Made by a program: the position numbers and the translations under genes. DNA of 64,000 nucleotides from Auanema rhodensis (taxonomy: Eukaryota > Nematoda > Chromadorea > Rhabditida > Rhabditidae). Below the pieces are notes generated by a model that saw only the letters and a list, made by a program, of their open reading frames with translations, ran no database searches and was not told the origin of the DNA. The stretch is from NCBI GenBank assembly GCA_964057225.1, contig OZ059896.1:15388501-15452500 (forward strand). The letters run 5' to 3'. The first letter of the stretch is position 1. Every line of letters starts with the position of its first letter. This document shows, one piece after another, positions 34,254 to 46,742 of this stretch.

Positions 34254-37200
34254 ATGAAGTGGACTCAACTGCTTCTCTTACTCTTTTTTTTCCAAATCCA
34301 GGATTTGGTTTTGGCTGCCGAAGAGGGTCCTCACTTGACCACCGACGATGAAGGTTTTGTTACTGTCATCCAAGGATTTGCCACGCAGCTTCAATGTATT
34401 CTTAATACATGCTCACCCAATGTAAGTTTCTTGCTTCCTTATATCTTTCTAATTGAAATATTAGGTTGTCTGGTATAAAGATGATGTGTTGATTTTCAAT
34501 GGCACTAATATGATTGATTCTAAGGCTACAAAGGATGGTTCATTCAAATTACAACACAAGATTGATGTTGACTACGAGAAAAGTATTATTATTTTTTATC
34601 AATTGCTTCACAATTATTTTTAAGCCTGTACTGGTACTTGTAATGATAACACTCCTTGTGATGATGGTTCAGCTTGTGTTGACAATCAATGTTGTGCTTG
34701 TGCCAAAGAGGAATTCACTCTTGTTTTGAAGAATTTAACTTTCGAAGATGCCGGAAGATATCGTTGCCAGATTGCCAACATGTCTGAACTGCTTGAATTC
34801 CAAGTTGAAATCTTAGGTAAATTATTTTTCCTCACTTTTTTAACGTAAATATTCAAGAATCTGGTCTCCGTGGAGGATTCCATGAGAATATCAGCTATGA
34901 TCATTCCCAATGCTGCCAGGAGCGTGGAATTTCGAACACTTGTAGAGCTATGTGTAAACCTTCGGAAATGGGTGAACATCACTTTGATCCTACTAGGTAT
35001 TACCGTTCTTGTAGCATTGTTTGGCAAAATTGTATATTATAGCTGCAAAACAGACGATTACAAGAACTTCTTGTACTGTGCGACTGAAAATGGCACCCGG
35101 ACTCATTTGCACTGCTGCAAAACCCAACTGGTACCATCTTTCTGCTATGACTTCTGTTCAGGAGACTTCAAGGTACTTTTGAAGTTCAGAGTATGTGATT
35201 GAAATCTTTTTTCCTTACAGATGCTTCGTCGTTCTCACAGGCTGTGCTTATACTACCTTCCAGAAATCTTCGAATGTTATAACAGAGCATATCGTATGTT
35301 AATTAATCCCCCTCTTGAGCACTACTCTTCCCTCTCGAGCATTCCCGTGTCGGCTTATTCCCTAGATACTCGTCTTTATTCTCGACGCTCTAGCAACGGT
35401 GGCAGACATTTCAATAAGAAATGAATCAACTCTTTCCTAGTCTATCCTTTCTTTGCATGATTTTCCTGTTCTTCGTAACTTCGTGTCCATAATCAACACA
35501 TCTGTGTCGGGTACAGTCTTGCCTTCTGTTTTTTGCATGTACATATCCGTATTTCGCATGAGTAGTTTAATAGTAGCATGTGGTCGTGTTTCAGATGTTT
35601 TTTTCGGTTTCATGTATAGTGTTCCCTGCGTAAAATAAATGTTGAAATTTCTATAGATGGTCGAAGCTTGTTTTCGCCTGAATATACAACCTTAGAACCC
35701 CATTTTACCCAAGTTTTGTGCATTTTTTTCAAATTTACCTGCATATATGAAGCCGACACGTGTTTAATGTTCCGAAAAAGAGTCCTTTAGACACATTAAA
35801 GACTCTAATGACATGTAACAAGTGTATTTTTTAGTTCCGTATCCGGAGGCTCCAGAAAGTCTTCAAGTTAACGCTGTTGAACATGATAAATTTCAAGTTT
35901 GTTGGAAAAAACCGCCTAGTTTTGATTCGAACAAACAATTTCCAATCACTGGCTATACGGTCTCATACAAAGAAGTGCCGAATTTCCACTTCCTGACAGG
36001 GGATTTGTAAGTTTATTCCAACAAAATCAATCTGAGAGATTGTTTTTTTCCTATTTCAGTGGCATTCCTTCACTTGGAAGTGATTATGTTGATATTGGGG
36101 ATGCTGGAGATGAAGCTGATTATGAGGATTCCACAGAATCTGCAGTTCTTCGTTTAAAAAGAGATACTAATGAGATAACTATACGAAAGAAAAAGTCAAC
36201 TATTGTGTTGATGACAAATGATTCAGAAACTAACACCAGTACTGTTAGGGAATTTAATTTCCAACATGTAAGTTGCCGTTTCTCACGTACTGTTTATTTA
36301 AGCTAGTGTAGCGTTTATGAGCTGTAATTACATTTTTTAAATCATTTTCTTATTAATATCTTTTGTTTCAGGTAAATACAACTAATACCTGTTTAACCTT
36401 GACTAACCTGAGATCTGCAACACGCTATGTTATTCTTGTTACTGCCCGTAATGACTATGGAACTAGCGTTCCTAGTGTGAGAGCTCTCGCCTCCACTAAT
36501 GTCTTTGTCTTGAAAAATAATGGCAGTGCTCCTGATGCTATGGGTGAGATTGAAAATATTGAAAGCGAGATTAAAATATTGTTTGTAGCTTGTTGTAAAC
36601 AAAATGCCGTCACAAAAGTCTGTGCTGATAAAATGTGTATAGTTGACACTAGTCCGAGCGCTTCAGATGTATTCACTCTGGCTACAAGTTGTAGGCAAGA
36701 ATGGCCAAAAGTAACTTTCTTACAGTCATATCTAAATTTTTACCGATGTCCGCATTTTAGGTTTCGCCTTGTATTGCCGATCAGAGAAATCATACAGATT
36801 GTTGTGTTCGAAAAAAAGTATCTCCTGATTGTTTACCTATTTGTTCTGGTTCAACTGATGAGCTATCAGCGAAGTCTATACTATGTTTAACTGTGGATAT
36901 GCCAACTATTTATACATGCATGCGAGAGGGATACGGTATCATTTTTTGAAAAATATTCTTTTCATATTGTATACTTGAAGAAACACACCCATCTGCTCCT
37001 GTCAATGTTTCCATAACTGATGTAACGGAATCCAGTGTTGTTGTACAATGGGAAGATCCTGACGCCAATTCTCATTTAGTAGAAACATTTTCACTTTTTA
37101 TCCGAAAAAATGAGCATGGAGCACCTGTGAAAACTGTAAGCCTATTATCTTTTGTTTCTGATATTTAATTAATTATATTAAGGTTTTCAATGCCGTATCT

Positions 37201-40200
37201 CCTCATACAGAATTAGGGCTCGATGCTGATAGTGAATATACTGTAAGCGTCCAGGCTAACTCTGAAAATGGTCACTCACTACCGTCAACTGCTATAGTTT
37301 TCATTACTAAACCCTCATTATTGTTTTTATGTCCTATCGGAGAACCTTTACTTATATCAGGTTGGACTATGATGCTTTTTCTTATTTTTTTTTATTTTGA
37401 AGAAGGAAGACCATTTATCTGTGGTGATGGACAGAGTTGTCCATTTGGCTATTCTTGTTCAGAGGGAGGAGATGGAGAAATGTATTGCTGTCAATCAAGT
37501 GAGAAAAGCTGCTTAAACTTTGAAAAAAACTTTATTCTTTAAGCTCATGCTCATTCGGATGCTGACTTCCAAGATTGTTGTCAACAACAAAAAGTATCCT
37601 CAGATTGTATGCCGTCTTGCTATTTCAATGCTTCACTCCCCGAGTCATGTAAAGGTAAATCACAGCAAAAAAATATGAATACAAGTATGGTCTAATTGGC
37701 AGGTGAATTGAATAAATGGGTTCAATGTGCTTCTGAAGGTGCAGATCATTCACGCTGCTGTGAGCAACGCAACGTTCCACGCGAATGCTTAACAGGATGT
37801 AGACACCCATTCCAAGTGATATTTATATAAAATATTATTTTGAAATACTACTTCTAGGTTCCTGATAATTGCTTTGACGCAGTGCCTCAATTATCTGCTT
37901 GCTTCGCTGGAAAGCTGTCTGGTCTCCCTTCGGCTGCAAACAATTTAGTAATTACACTGATTCATCATGACTCGGCTACCCTTTCTTGGGAATATTTCGA
38001 CGATGATGTTCGTCATTTTTCCGTGGAGGTATTCATTATTTGTGATGACTAATTTTACAAGGTATTCTCAGGTTTATCAAAACAATTCTCTGTCCAATAC
38101 TACGAATACCACTCAAGATGTCATACGATTAGAGAACCTTCAGCCTAAAACTCGATACAGTGCTCGTGTTATTGCCCATAATGAAGTAGGACCATCACCG
38201 CCATCTTGGACCATCAATTTCACGACTTTGCCTGATCATGGTTTGTCATCTTTTAATAGCAAGTTTGATCTTTTGGTTTCTTTTCAGTGACTGAAGTTGA
38301 TAGACCTAAACAGCCAGATGGCCTTCACATTGTTTGGAATCAGGGCACTCGTGTTAACATTTCTTGGAACCCTGTGACTAAGAGACGAAATGGCGATGAA
38401 GTTACAGGCCCCATTGAATATACATTGTTCTATGTTGATTCAGAAAACAGTGCTAAGTGGACCACGGTACGGATTAAATTCTCCTGAATTAAAAAAATGT
38501 AATTATTCAGATTCGTACAAACAATTCCTGGGTTGTTATGAGTGATTTGAAAAAAGATGCTTTGTACTCGGTGTATGTCACAGCACAAGAGAATGACAAG
38601 AGTAGCAGAAGTTCATCTGTTATAACACTTCTTGCTCAGCACAGTAGGGTTATATTATTAATAACTCATTTGTAATATTTTTTGTAGATTCTCTAGGATT
38701 GCCCGAACCTACTCTCACATTTGATCCTGATCATGCCGATAACTTCTATATTGCTGGAGACAAAATCAGCATTAACTGCTCTGTTTCGGCTGGAGTGCAT
38801 AAAACTGCTGATTATCACATCGATCTCACTGCTGGAAATTACGCGGTGTGTTAATATTATACTGAAAAATATTCATAGTCAACTTGTAGGCTTACAACGA
38901 GCCCGGAGCTTTATGGGTTGCCATAAATGTAACCGCTGATTCAACTTTAGATACTGCCGCTTGTGCAGTTACTGATGTTGATGGTCGTCAAAATGTGAAC
39001 ATGAAACATATTCTTGTGAAATGTAAAAGTTATCCAAATTACTTTTTTTACTCTTTGTTTATAGTTGGGCCCGTTGCAATTATGGACAAGCCCAAAGTAC
39101 GGGCATTTGATGATCAATCTGCTCTCATCACATGCACTGTAAAGGGCTTCCCCGCTCCTAGCATTCAGTATGTTGAATTAGTTCCATTTACGGTATTTTC
39201 ATTGAAAATTGTTTAATTTCAGTTTCCTCAAGGATGGGAGACAAATTAACAAGTTCTCTACGACTGTGAAGCTTATCAAGATGAACACATACAAGGCTAC
39301 ACTTCATGTAAGAAGTTGATAGGTTTACTCTGAATATGAAGTAATATTTCAGATCTCAAATGCAAAAGGAAACGAAGGAATTTATCATTGTGTTGCTTCC
39401 CGCAATGGAACTGTTTCCAAGTCGGATAAGAGTGAAGTACGATATATGAATACTATTTTAGTTCTTAAATTATTTATTTAAGCTCATAATTTCCAAGGAT
39501 TTCCTACCCGTAAATCCTAAATTCATTTTGAACTGTTGTGAAGACGAACATATTGAAGGTGACTGTTTACAAGCTTGTGGAATGGGAAAGGTTCGTTTTT
39601 CATATATTTTTTTTTATTAATGTCTTAATTTTTTATTTTCAGATTCCCGAAAATGTTGGCAATTGCACTCAGTATGCGAAATCTTTATTGAAGTGTGCAT
39701 CTGATATCCGTGATCATTCGGATTGTTGCCTTGCTAAAAAAGTGCCAAGTCAATGTTTACCACTGTGTTCAGGTACAGTTAAAATTTGGAAAACCCTTCT
39801 CTAATTGAGTGTCGTTTTCAGGAGATACTGCTACAGCTAATGTTGACTGTTCCAATTTTGCTGTCGATATAATGGGTTGTTTTGTCAGAGGCCATGAAAG
39901 TAGTCCAGAACCTGTCACCTCATTATCCTATGATGTTATATCCAGGAAAAAAATTAGAGTGAGAACTCTTTTTTTTCTTAAAAACTATGTTATATAATAT
40001 CATTTTTCAGATTAACTGGGAGTCGTCAGCACCACCTAACTTCTTCCAATACTATGCTGTTTATGCCAAGAAATCAGAGGATGATAATGATGATTATCAA
40101 GTAGTTTCTTTTTCTAATTTGTATTTATTCGAAATCATTTTTTAAGATGTACAAAACTTTGAACAAAAATATGCAACTTGATGTTGAGGAGGGTGTTACA

Positions 40201-40815
40201 TATGATATCGGAGTGATTGCTGCTAATGCTTTTGGACACAGTCCTCTAGTGTTTATGGATGTAATGGCTACAGAACCCGGTTTTGATTTAATTTGATTTC
40301 TTCGATAACGTAATTCTCATTTAGAAGCTAGAAAGTCGGATTCTAACAACTCATATAACTTCATCATCATTCTTCTCCTTGTTTGTACATTTGTTGTAAT
40401 CGGTAAGTAATTTTTTATTTTGTCTTATAATTTCAAAATCCAGGCATAATCATTCTTGGACGCCGTCGGGAATTACCTGCTCCGTTAGGAAAATTAATAG
40501 GTCGACCATCCGTACCACATGATCATCCTACTGTTGCTTTCGAAAATCCAGCTTATGGTGTGATAACTTTGAATTATTAAATAATTCCCATTATTTGCAG
40601 TGTCTGGAAACGAAGTTGAGATTCGAGGACTTGGCAGACCTGAATGGCAAAATCAAGATTTGCAAGCATCTCCTTCTGATAATTCTGGTGCCACAACTGA
40701 TTACCGTAATGGTATGAGATACTCTAAACTTGAATCAACATAAAGCTAAAACTTAATATTTAAGTATTTTTATTTCTTTTTTATAGCATTTTATAACAAC
40801 GATCTAAATTCCTAA
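34254..40815 (+). CDS. Ig / FN3 / DB-module single-pass receptor (C25G4.10-like)
   Basis: A cell-surface protein of about 1,510 residues from some 33 exons. In order: signal peptide (MKWTQLLLLLFFFQIQ), Ig domain with a Cys-rich insert, DB module (CCQERGISNTCRAMC), FN3 domain with an acidic insert and a furin-type RLKR, DB module (DCCVRKKVSPDCLPIC), FN3, WR1/lustrin-like Cys domain (CGDGQSCPFGYSC), DB module (DCCQQQKVSSDCMPSC), two FN3 domains, two Ig-like domains, DB module (DCCLAKKVPSQCLPLC), FN3, one membrane span (FIIILLLVCTFVVI, exon at 40325) and a cytoplasmic tail with FENPAY, an NPxY sorting/PTB motif. DB modules are a nematode extracellular Cys-rich family. From memory this order matches the C. 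elegans Ig-like and fibronectin type-III protein C25G4.10. Ligands are unknown to me. A trans-splice acceptor (TTTTTCCACAG) ends at 34206. It faces the C-factor-like dehydrogenase gene tail to tail. Confidence 0.88.
35221..35424 (+). CDS. Alternative 3' end of the Ig/DB receptor (short secreted form)
   Basis: The exon starting at 35221 finishes the first DB module (EIFECYNRAY). In the long form it is spliced out at 35294 (GTATGT). If that donor is ignored, the frame stays open for 43 more codons with protein-like composition (MLINPPLEHYSSLSSIPVSA, ending RSSNGGRHFNKK) to a TGA at 35422-35424. An AATAAA lies at 35634-35639. The product would be signal peptide, one Ig domain, one DB module and a basic tail, with no membrane span. 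Use of both ends is inferred. Confidence 0.5.
   Translation: MLRRSHRLCLYYLPEIFECYNRAYRMLINPPLEHYSSLSSIPVSAYSLDTRLYSRRSSNGGRHFNKK
35634..35639 (+). terminator. AATAAA polyadenylation signal inside the receptor intron
   Basis: Canonical hexamer 210 bp after the alternative stop and about 195 bp before the next exon of the long form (35835), followed by a T-rich stretch. It would serve the short isoform. Confidence 0.4.
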
Positions 40816-41081
40816 ATATTTACTTAATTCTTAAATGTGATACGAAGTTCTTGCTACAAAAACGATGTAAATATCTCTAAGCTCAAACTAGCAGTTATAA
40901 TGTTAGTGTTTTAACTATATATTGTTACATTCTTGTTGTTACCATGTATGTTGTGAATCGAACTTCTCATTTTATACTACTAATCCCGTAGTTATAGGGT
41001 TTCTAACGGGTAACTCTGTAATTTATAGCTTGTTGAATAAAATTCATGTGTACTATCTTTATTCTTTCTAGGTACAAATGT

Positions 41082-42011
41082 TTAGAAAGGAATAACAGAA
41101 AGATCTCTATTGTAAAATCCTCCGGTATGCTCCTTCTTGAGAGATACAATTGACTTAGCAAGAACCGAAGTAGATTCATCAACCTGCATTTCACGACTAT
41201 TATGTTGAACGAAAATGTAATTTACTTACAGTAAGGATAGCTCCTTCACCTCCCATATCAGTCTGAACCCATCCTGGGCAGAATTGAGTGATGATTATAT
41301 TCTTTGGTGCGAGGTCATGACACAAGACTCTTCCAACCATGTTCAAAGCAGTCTTAAATAAAACCTTGAAGTTGGACTTAAATAATGCTTGCCTTGCTGG
41401 TCTTGTAGGCCATTGAGCCTCTTTCACCACCTCCTTCAGCGGTTTTAGAAAGAGAAGCTAAGAAACTAGAGATGTTGGCAACTTTGCCTTCTCCACCTCT
41501 TTCAAGAAGTGGAACAAATGTCTTAATATATTATTGTTTGCTGGAAATGCCTTTTTATGAACCTGAGTAACAATCAGAGGACTTGTACAATTGACATTTA
41601 TGCTTTTATTGAAAGATTCTCTGTTACACTTATCAGCGTAGTAGTTCTCCCACAGACCGGCATTGTTGACGAGAATATCTAGACCTTTGTCTCCAACAAC
41701 AGACTCAACCTTAAAGTGTAAGCGAATTGTTTATTTTGAGGTTATTAGGATCAACCTTCTGATAGACTTGCTTTATAGACTCATCGTTATCGACGTCCAA
41801 CTTTAAAATATGAAGACGGGGATCCTTAATGGCAGACAGCTCCTGAATCAAAGTTTTGCAATACTTTCCATGCAATTGAATATACCGTAGAAGCATCGGG
41901 GTTTCTAGCAGTAGCAAAGATATTTTGAACACCAGGAAGCTGCAAAAATTGACGAACAAGTCCCAAGCCAATACCACGGTTGGCCCCGGTGACCAAAATA
42001 GAAGAACTCAT
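41082..42011 (-). CDS. C-factor-like short-chain dehydrogenase/reductase
   Basis: NAD(P)-dependent oxidoreductase of 237 residues in six exons. The Rossmann nucleotide motif is TGANRGIG near the N-terminus, the NNAG motif is in [10 protein letters not shown], the catalytic Ser in NISSF and the YxxxK pair in AYKTSK. It resembles the C-signal (CsgA/C-factor) branch of the SDR family, common in nematodes; the substrate is unknown. The ATG at 42011 follows an acceptor (CATCCTTCAG) by 2 bp and lies 231 bp after the rbm-22 stop on the same strand, so it may be the last gene of an operon. One intron (41353-41392, 40 bp) must begin with GC rather than GT. Confidence 0.9.
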
Positions 42012-42242
42012 TTCTGAAGGATGAAAGCATTAAAAATATTTAAAGCTAACATCTCATGAGAAAAGCGGCTACGGATCAGGAATAATGTAATATGTCATGT
42101 TAAACAATATTTACTTTCAAAAGAAGCAACAGTTTATAAAAGATACGTATCAAATCAGTGAATTTAACAAATGTGAGAACTTTTTTTGGGGTGAAATTCA
42201 TATTCGATTAACTTAATTATGAAAATGGTTAGATTTGCGAAT

Positions 42243-43872
42243 TCATTCAATGACATCTCCTTTGGAACCAAGACGTGTGGGATCCTGACTGGGATAGTAA
42301 ACACCAGGACCTCCTTTGCTGATGGATGCTGAATAAGAGAAGATTGTAAAGAGAACTACTTGTGGTTAAAAAACCTCCTGCAACTGATGGTGGTTCGTAG
42401 CTAGGAACAACAAGTGCTGAAGGCGGAGCATAACCAGACATCGGAGGAATGGGAGGGGCTGGACCATCGAACCTGCTTTTTTTAAGCATAGGAGTTAAGT
42501 CCTCGGGTATAGGACAAACTGAATACAAAAGATATTAAAAATGTTTCGGCTCTAATTAACATACCATTTGGTAAAGATGGAACAGGATTAATAGGCCGGG
42601 CCTCGGTTTCAGTTCCTGTACGTTCAGCTGGTGGAGCTCCCCAACGAATTTTCAACAATCGACCCTGAATGGCGCTATTGTATTATAAATAGGAGATATA
42701 AGTGTTTACTTTAATGGTAAGTTTCTTGAAAGAACGATCCGCTGCCATTTCAGCAGCCTCTCTTGTGGTAAACGTGATGAACACACAGCTTTTTTCTTCT
42801 AACATTCTGATGTTTCTGATATCTCCGAACTGGTAGAAGTAATCACTAAAAACAATATTATACTGAAACATAAAATAAATGACAAAATTACGTAAGATCT
42901 TTTTCTGATATTTGTCCAGCAGGTCCTAGATTACCAATATACAATGTTGTGACAGTATTATCTGCTGGAGGTTCCAAAGTTGGCATAGCCTTAATTCAAA
43001 ATGAGGAAAATAACTATAAAATACACGTACTTTCGCTCTATTCATAATTTTTTCTGCAACAGGATCATTTGTTCCGTAATATCTGTCCTTCATGTTTTGG
43101 TGAGATAGAGGATCATCAGGATCAGAAGGTTTTTCATGTCTATAATCAAAATTTGTCGCATATTGAACTAAACATGATTGTACCTATATGGACATTCTTC
43201 ACCACGCTTGCATTCCCCCTTAACGAAGAAAGAACAGATGTGTGGTGCATTTCTCTTATAATAAGGTGTGGTACGAGCAATTTTTCTTAAAAGTTCTGTT
43301 CCTTGGACACTTCCTGGTTCAGCCAATGCACCAAACGGCGTAGTTCCATCTGTTTGAGCAAGCGATCTACATAGTTACAAAGGTTGGAGTAAACAAATAT
43401 TCTCAACTCACCTTTCCACATTTTGTAAGAAGAAATCACGATTTGCACCCTCTTTAGGAATATTGTCAGAAATTTTCAAGGCTTCATCACGCACTTGTAC
43501 AGGTAACCCTGAACGAGATGTTTGATCTCAACTGAAACATCACGAACATACCGAATTCCAAGTCAAACATACATGTTTGACAAACATTTTTCACTTTAGC
43601 ACATGTTTGGCATAACTCGGTATTCTTATATCGAGCACCCTTTCCTGGTTGCCAACGGAAATTTGTGAATGGACGTTCACAGATTTTACATTCTTTACCA
43701 AATTTGTCCTTCATCTGAAACAAAGAATTAGTTAAGTAAGCTAAGTGGTTGAATCTAGTACCATTCTTAAGTATGGATTATTACCCAAACAGGTCTCACA
43801 TAGAATTGGAAAGTCTGCATCTTCCCAATTAACTCTGTTATATTGGGAATAGGAGGACTTTGACATAGACAT
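42243..43872 (-). CDS. rbm-22: Pre-mRNA splicing factor RBM22 (SLT11/ECM2 family)
   Basis: Spliceosome component that binds U6 snRNA and the intron near the 5' splice site in the activated spliceosome. About 409 residues in ten exons. The N-terminus has the paired CxxC zinc sites of the family ([26 protein letters not shown]), then a CCCH finger with C-x7-C-x5-C-x3-H spacing ([20 protein letters not shown]), one RRM (TLYIGNLGP and [15 protein letters not shown]), a Pro-rich region and the conserved end [16 protein letters not shown]. The start ([17 protein letters not shown]) matches the family N-terminus and follows an acceptor by 6 bp. It sits 258 bp after the hars-1 stop. Confidence 0.95.
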
Positions 43873-44130
43873 CTTGACCTGAAAACAAGATTGATGAAAG
43901 AATTCATATGCTCTTGAAAACTAGAAAAGCTATATGCATAAGAACTAAAACTTTTCAGAAAATTATGGGTTCAGACCAACATAGAACATCGTTATGAATT
44001 TTAAAAACAAAAGTTTTTAAAGAATAAAGAAACAACAATAATGAAAAAAGAAGAAAATATCTATTTTAACAAGATTTTAACAACCCTCACAACAAAATGA
44101 AAAAAATCAATAATAAATAAGTATGAAAAT

Positions 44131-46418
44131 CTAAGAAACTGTTCTGAGAATTTCTGTCAGACTATTAGCCAAAGAATCCAACTTAACATCCTAAAATATA
44201 TATTATTTAAGAGTGAAATTGTTATCGGTTCATGAATTACCGTCTCTTCACGGCTCTTAACATTGCGAATTTTGGCGATTCCTTCTTGAATTTCTCTCTC
44301 ACCTACAACCAACATCAAAGGAATATATTTCTCCTCACAGTATTGAATTTGAGTCAATAATTTTGGATTAGCTTTGTACATCATTTCAGCCTTAAATGAT
44401 TAAATTCTAATAAAATGCTTTAAATAGATAAAATACCTTGAATCCGTTATCCCATAAAGTTTTGCATAACTTCATCCTCTCTTTAAGAAGATTTTTCTGA
44501 GCAGAAGCAACAAAGATCTCAGTTTCTGTTGTTCTACATGGCTTCTCCTCAATCTTAACAGAATATATTCAAATGGTTTCACAAATGTTTAAAAAGTACT
44601 TTCATTTTGGCTTCCATAATAGCAAAAAGTCGCTCTATTCCTAGAGAAACACCACAGCAAGGAACTTTTGCCTTTGGTGAAAACATGGAAACAAGTCCGT
44701 CGTATCTTCCTCCAGCAGCAACGGAGCCAACACCTACTGGCAAGTTTTGGCCATCTTCAGTTTCAACCTTCAAGCCATCTAAGGCGTCTGAAAGAGAAAC
44801 CTATTATAAGAAAAGCCAAATAAGATAACTCACTAGGAACAACAGCCTCGTATATAGCTCCAGTGTAATAGTCTAAACCTCTGGCAAGGGAAGGATCAAA
44901 CTTAGCAGATCCTACTCCGAACAAATCACAATATTCAAAAAGAAGTTTCAACTCAGTTACTCCAGTAGTGAACTGAGCGTTGTTCTTCAACTCCTCGATT
45001 TCAAGCATTTTATCGAGTAGGGCAACATTGTCCAAGTCGGGATAGAACTCTAAAGAAAATTAAAATTAAAATTCCACAACTTGAAATTACCTCTAAACCG
45101 AACATATTGTCCTAACTTTTGAGTTGCCTCTGGCGTGAGTCCCTTTTCTTTGATAAGTTCTTCTTCAACCTATGATAAAAACATAATAAACCAAAGGCAA
45201 GCACATACAACCAACCTCAGCCCAAGGTTGCTTATCTAACTTATCAATGGATGAGCAAACTGTTTTGAATTGAGCAGGATCAGCTCCGCAAACAGCAAAC
45301 ATACCATCAAGAACAGCCCGATGATTGAGCTGTAGAAAGAAATGTAAAATCATATTTTAAAAAAAATTTTACTTTAATGAAGAAGGTGCCAATTTCAAGT
45401 TTCCCTAATACTTCATCGAGAATTTTTAAGCATTCCACTTCGGGAAGCATAGAATCATACTGTCCGGCAATGTCGAAATCCTAAATACTTTGGGAATAGG
45501 ACAATTGAAAATTGAATCAAGCTTACGCATTGATAAAATTCTCTATAACGCCCACGGGTCATCACAGGTTGATCACGTCGATAAACCTTAGCAATGTGGT
45601 ACCTTTTGATATTTTGGATTTTATTCATAGCTACATAACGAGCAAATGGAACCTAAATAGCAAATTAAATAACAGCAATTACTAGTAACTACACACAGTT
45701 AAATCATATCGGAGAGAAAGAAGTTCTCCTCCTTGGTCTTGGAGATCATAAACAAGTTTGCCACCTTCTTCTCCATATTTGCCTAACAAGACCTAAATTT
45801 CAGAATTAAGAGAAAAAAACAAAAAAATATACTAACATCTCGGAGTTCGAAAACGGGAGTGTCGATAGACTCTGCTCCGTGACGTTTAAAAGCATCTTTG
45901 ACTAAACTAATAACGGACTCTCTAACAGCCATAGACTTTGGTCCATAATCACGGGTTCCTTAATGGAAAATTAAAATATATACATAACAAAAACTAATAC
46001 CTTTAGCATTCTTAAGAACAAATTTTCCGGAACTGGGAGGTTCGTCTCCGACAAGTTTTTTCTTGGCTAACATGGCAGCAACCTTCTCCTTGATCTAAAA
46101 AAAAAACAATCGTGAACCAAAAATCGAAGGGGGAGAAGCGCAATTAAGTAATGATCAACTCGCACCCTTCTCCCACTTCGGTGACTGTAAACTATAGGTT
46201 TGTGAACCGTCGTAACGGTTTTGGAGCAGCGTAAAGCCAAGGATAACAACATTTTGAGCAATAAATTCACTAAAAAAAGTTGCAGGCCTTCCCGCTGAAG
46301 TTTGAAGAAAATTAATGCTTACGAGATCAGGATTGGCCTTGTCAGCTTTCAACTTGCGAATCTCATTACCCAGAGCAGTAATTTCGTCCTTCAAAGCTTG
46401 AAGTTCAGTATCCTGCAT
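44131..46418 (-). CDS. hars-1: Histidyl-tRNA synthetase
   Basis: Class II synthetase that charges tRNA-His in the cytosol and, in many animals, also in mitochondria from the same gene. The N-terminus is a WHEP-like coiled coil ([20 protein letters not shown]) followed after an intron by [13 protein letters not shown]. The catalytic core shows motif 2 ([12 protein letters not shown]), the HisA signature ([13 protein letters not shown]) and the HisB region (GGRYDGLV); the anticodon-binding domain follows ([20 protein letters not shown]) and ends LTEILRTVS. The ATG chosen (46418) opens [12 protein letters not shown]. The same exon continues upstream in frame as IYSTGLRI back to an acceptor at 46441, which may mark a mitochondrial-leader form. 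It heads the minus-strand gene row and shares a 324-bp divergent promoter region with seld-1. Confidence 0.94.
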
Positions 46419-46742
46419 AATACGGAGCCCCGTCGAATATATCTGAAACAAAAATCATACAATGTCAACAATATGAATCCAACAGAATGTTTAAACTAAA
46501 ATATAAAAGAAAAATAATACAATTGATAAAACATTGTATAACAACCACTTATATGATATTTAACTTCAAAAAATACTACAATAATTGCAACTGTCGCACA
46601 ATTTTATGGGCGTGGTCAGGTGTCGTTTGAAAATTTTTTCAATGAATTCCATGCTGACTATGGACGTCTGACAATTTCACTTAATTTAGTGCTAAAAATT
46701 AAAACGAATTGTCACTATATTTAGTCTGAAAAGTATTTAGAT
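46419..46742. promoter_or_regulatory. Divergent promoter region of hars-1 and seld-1
   Basis: 324 bp between the two start codons. It contains GGGCGTGG at 46608-46615 (a KLF/Sp1-type site) and T-rich tracts in both directions. An acceptor for hars-1 lies at about 46441 on the minus strand. No TATA box is evident. Confidence 0.5.
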
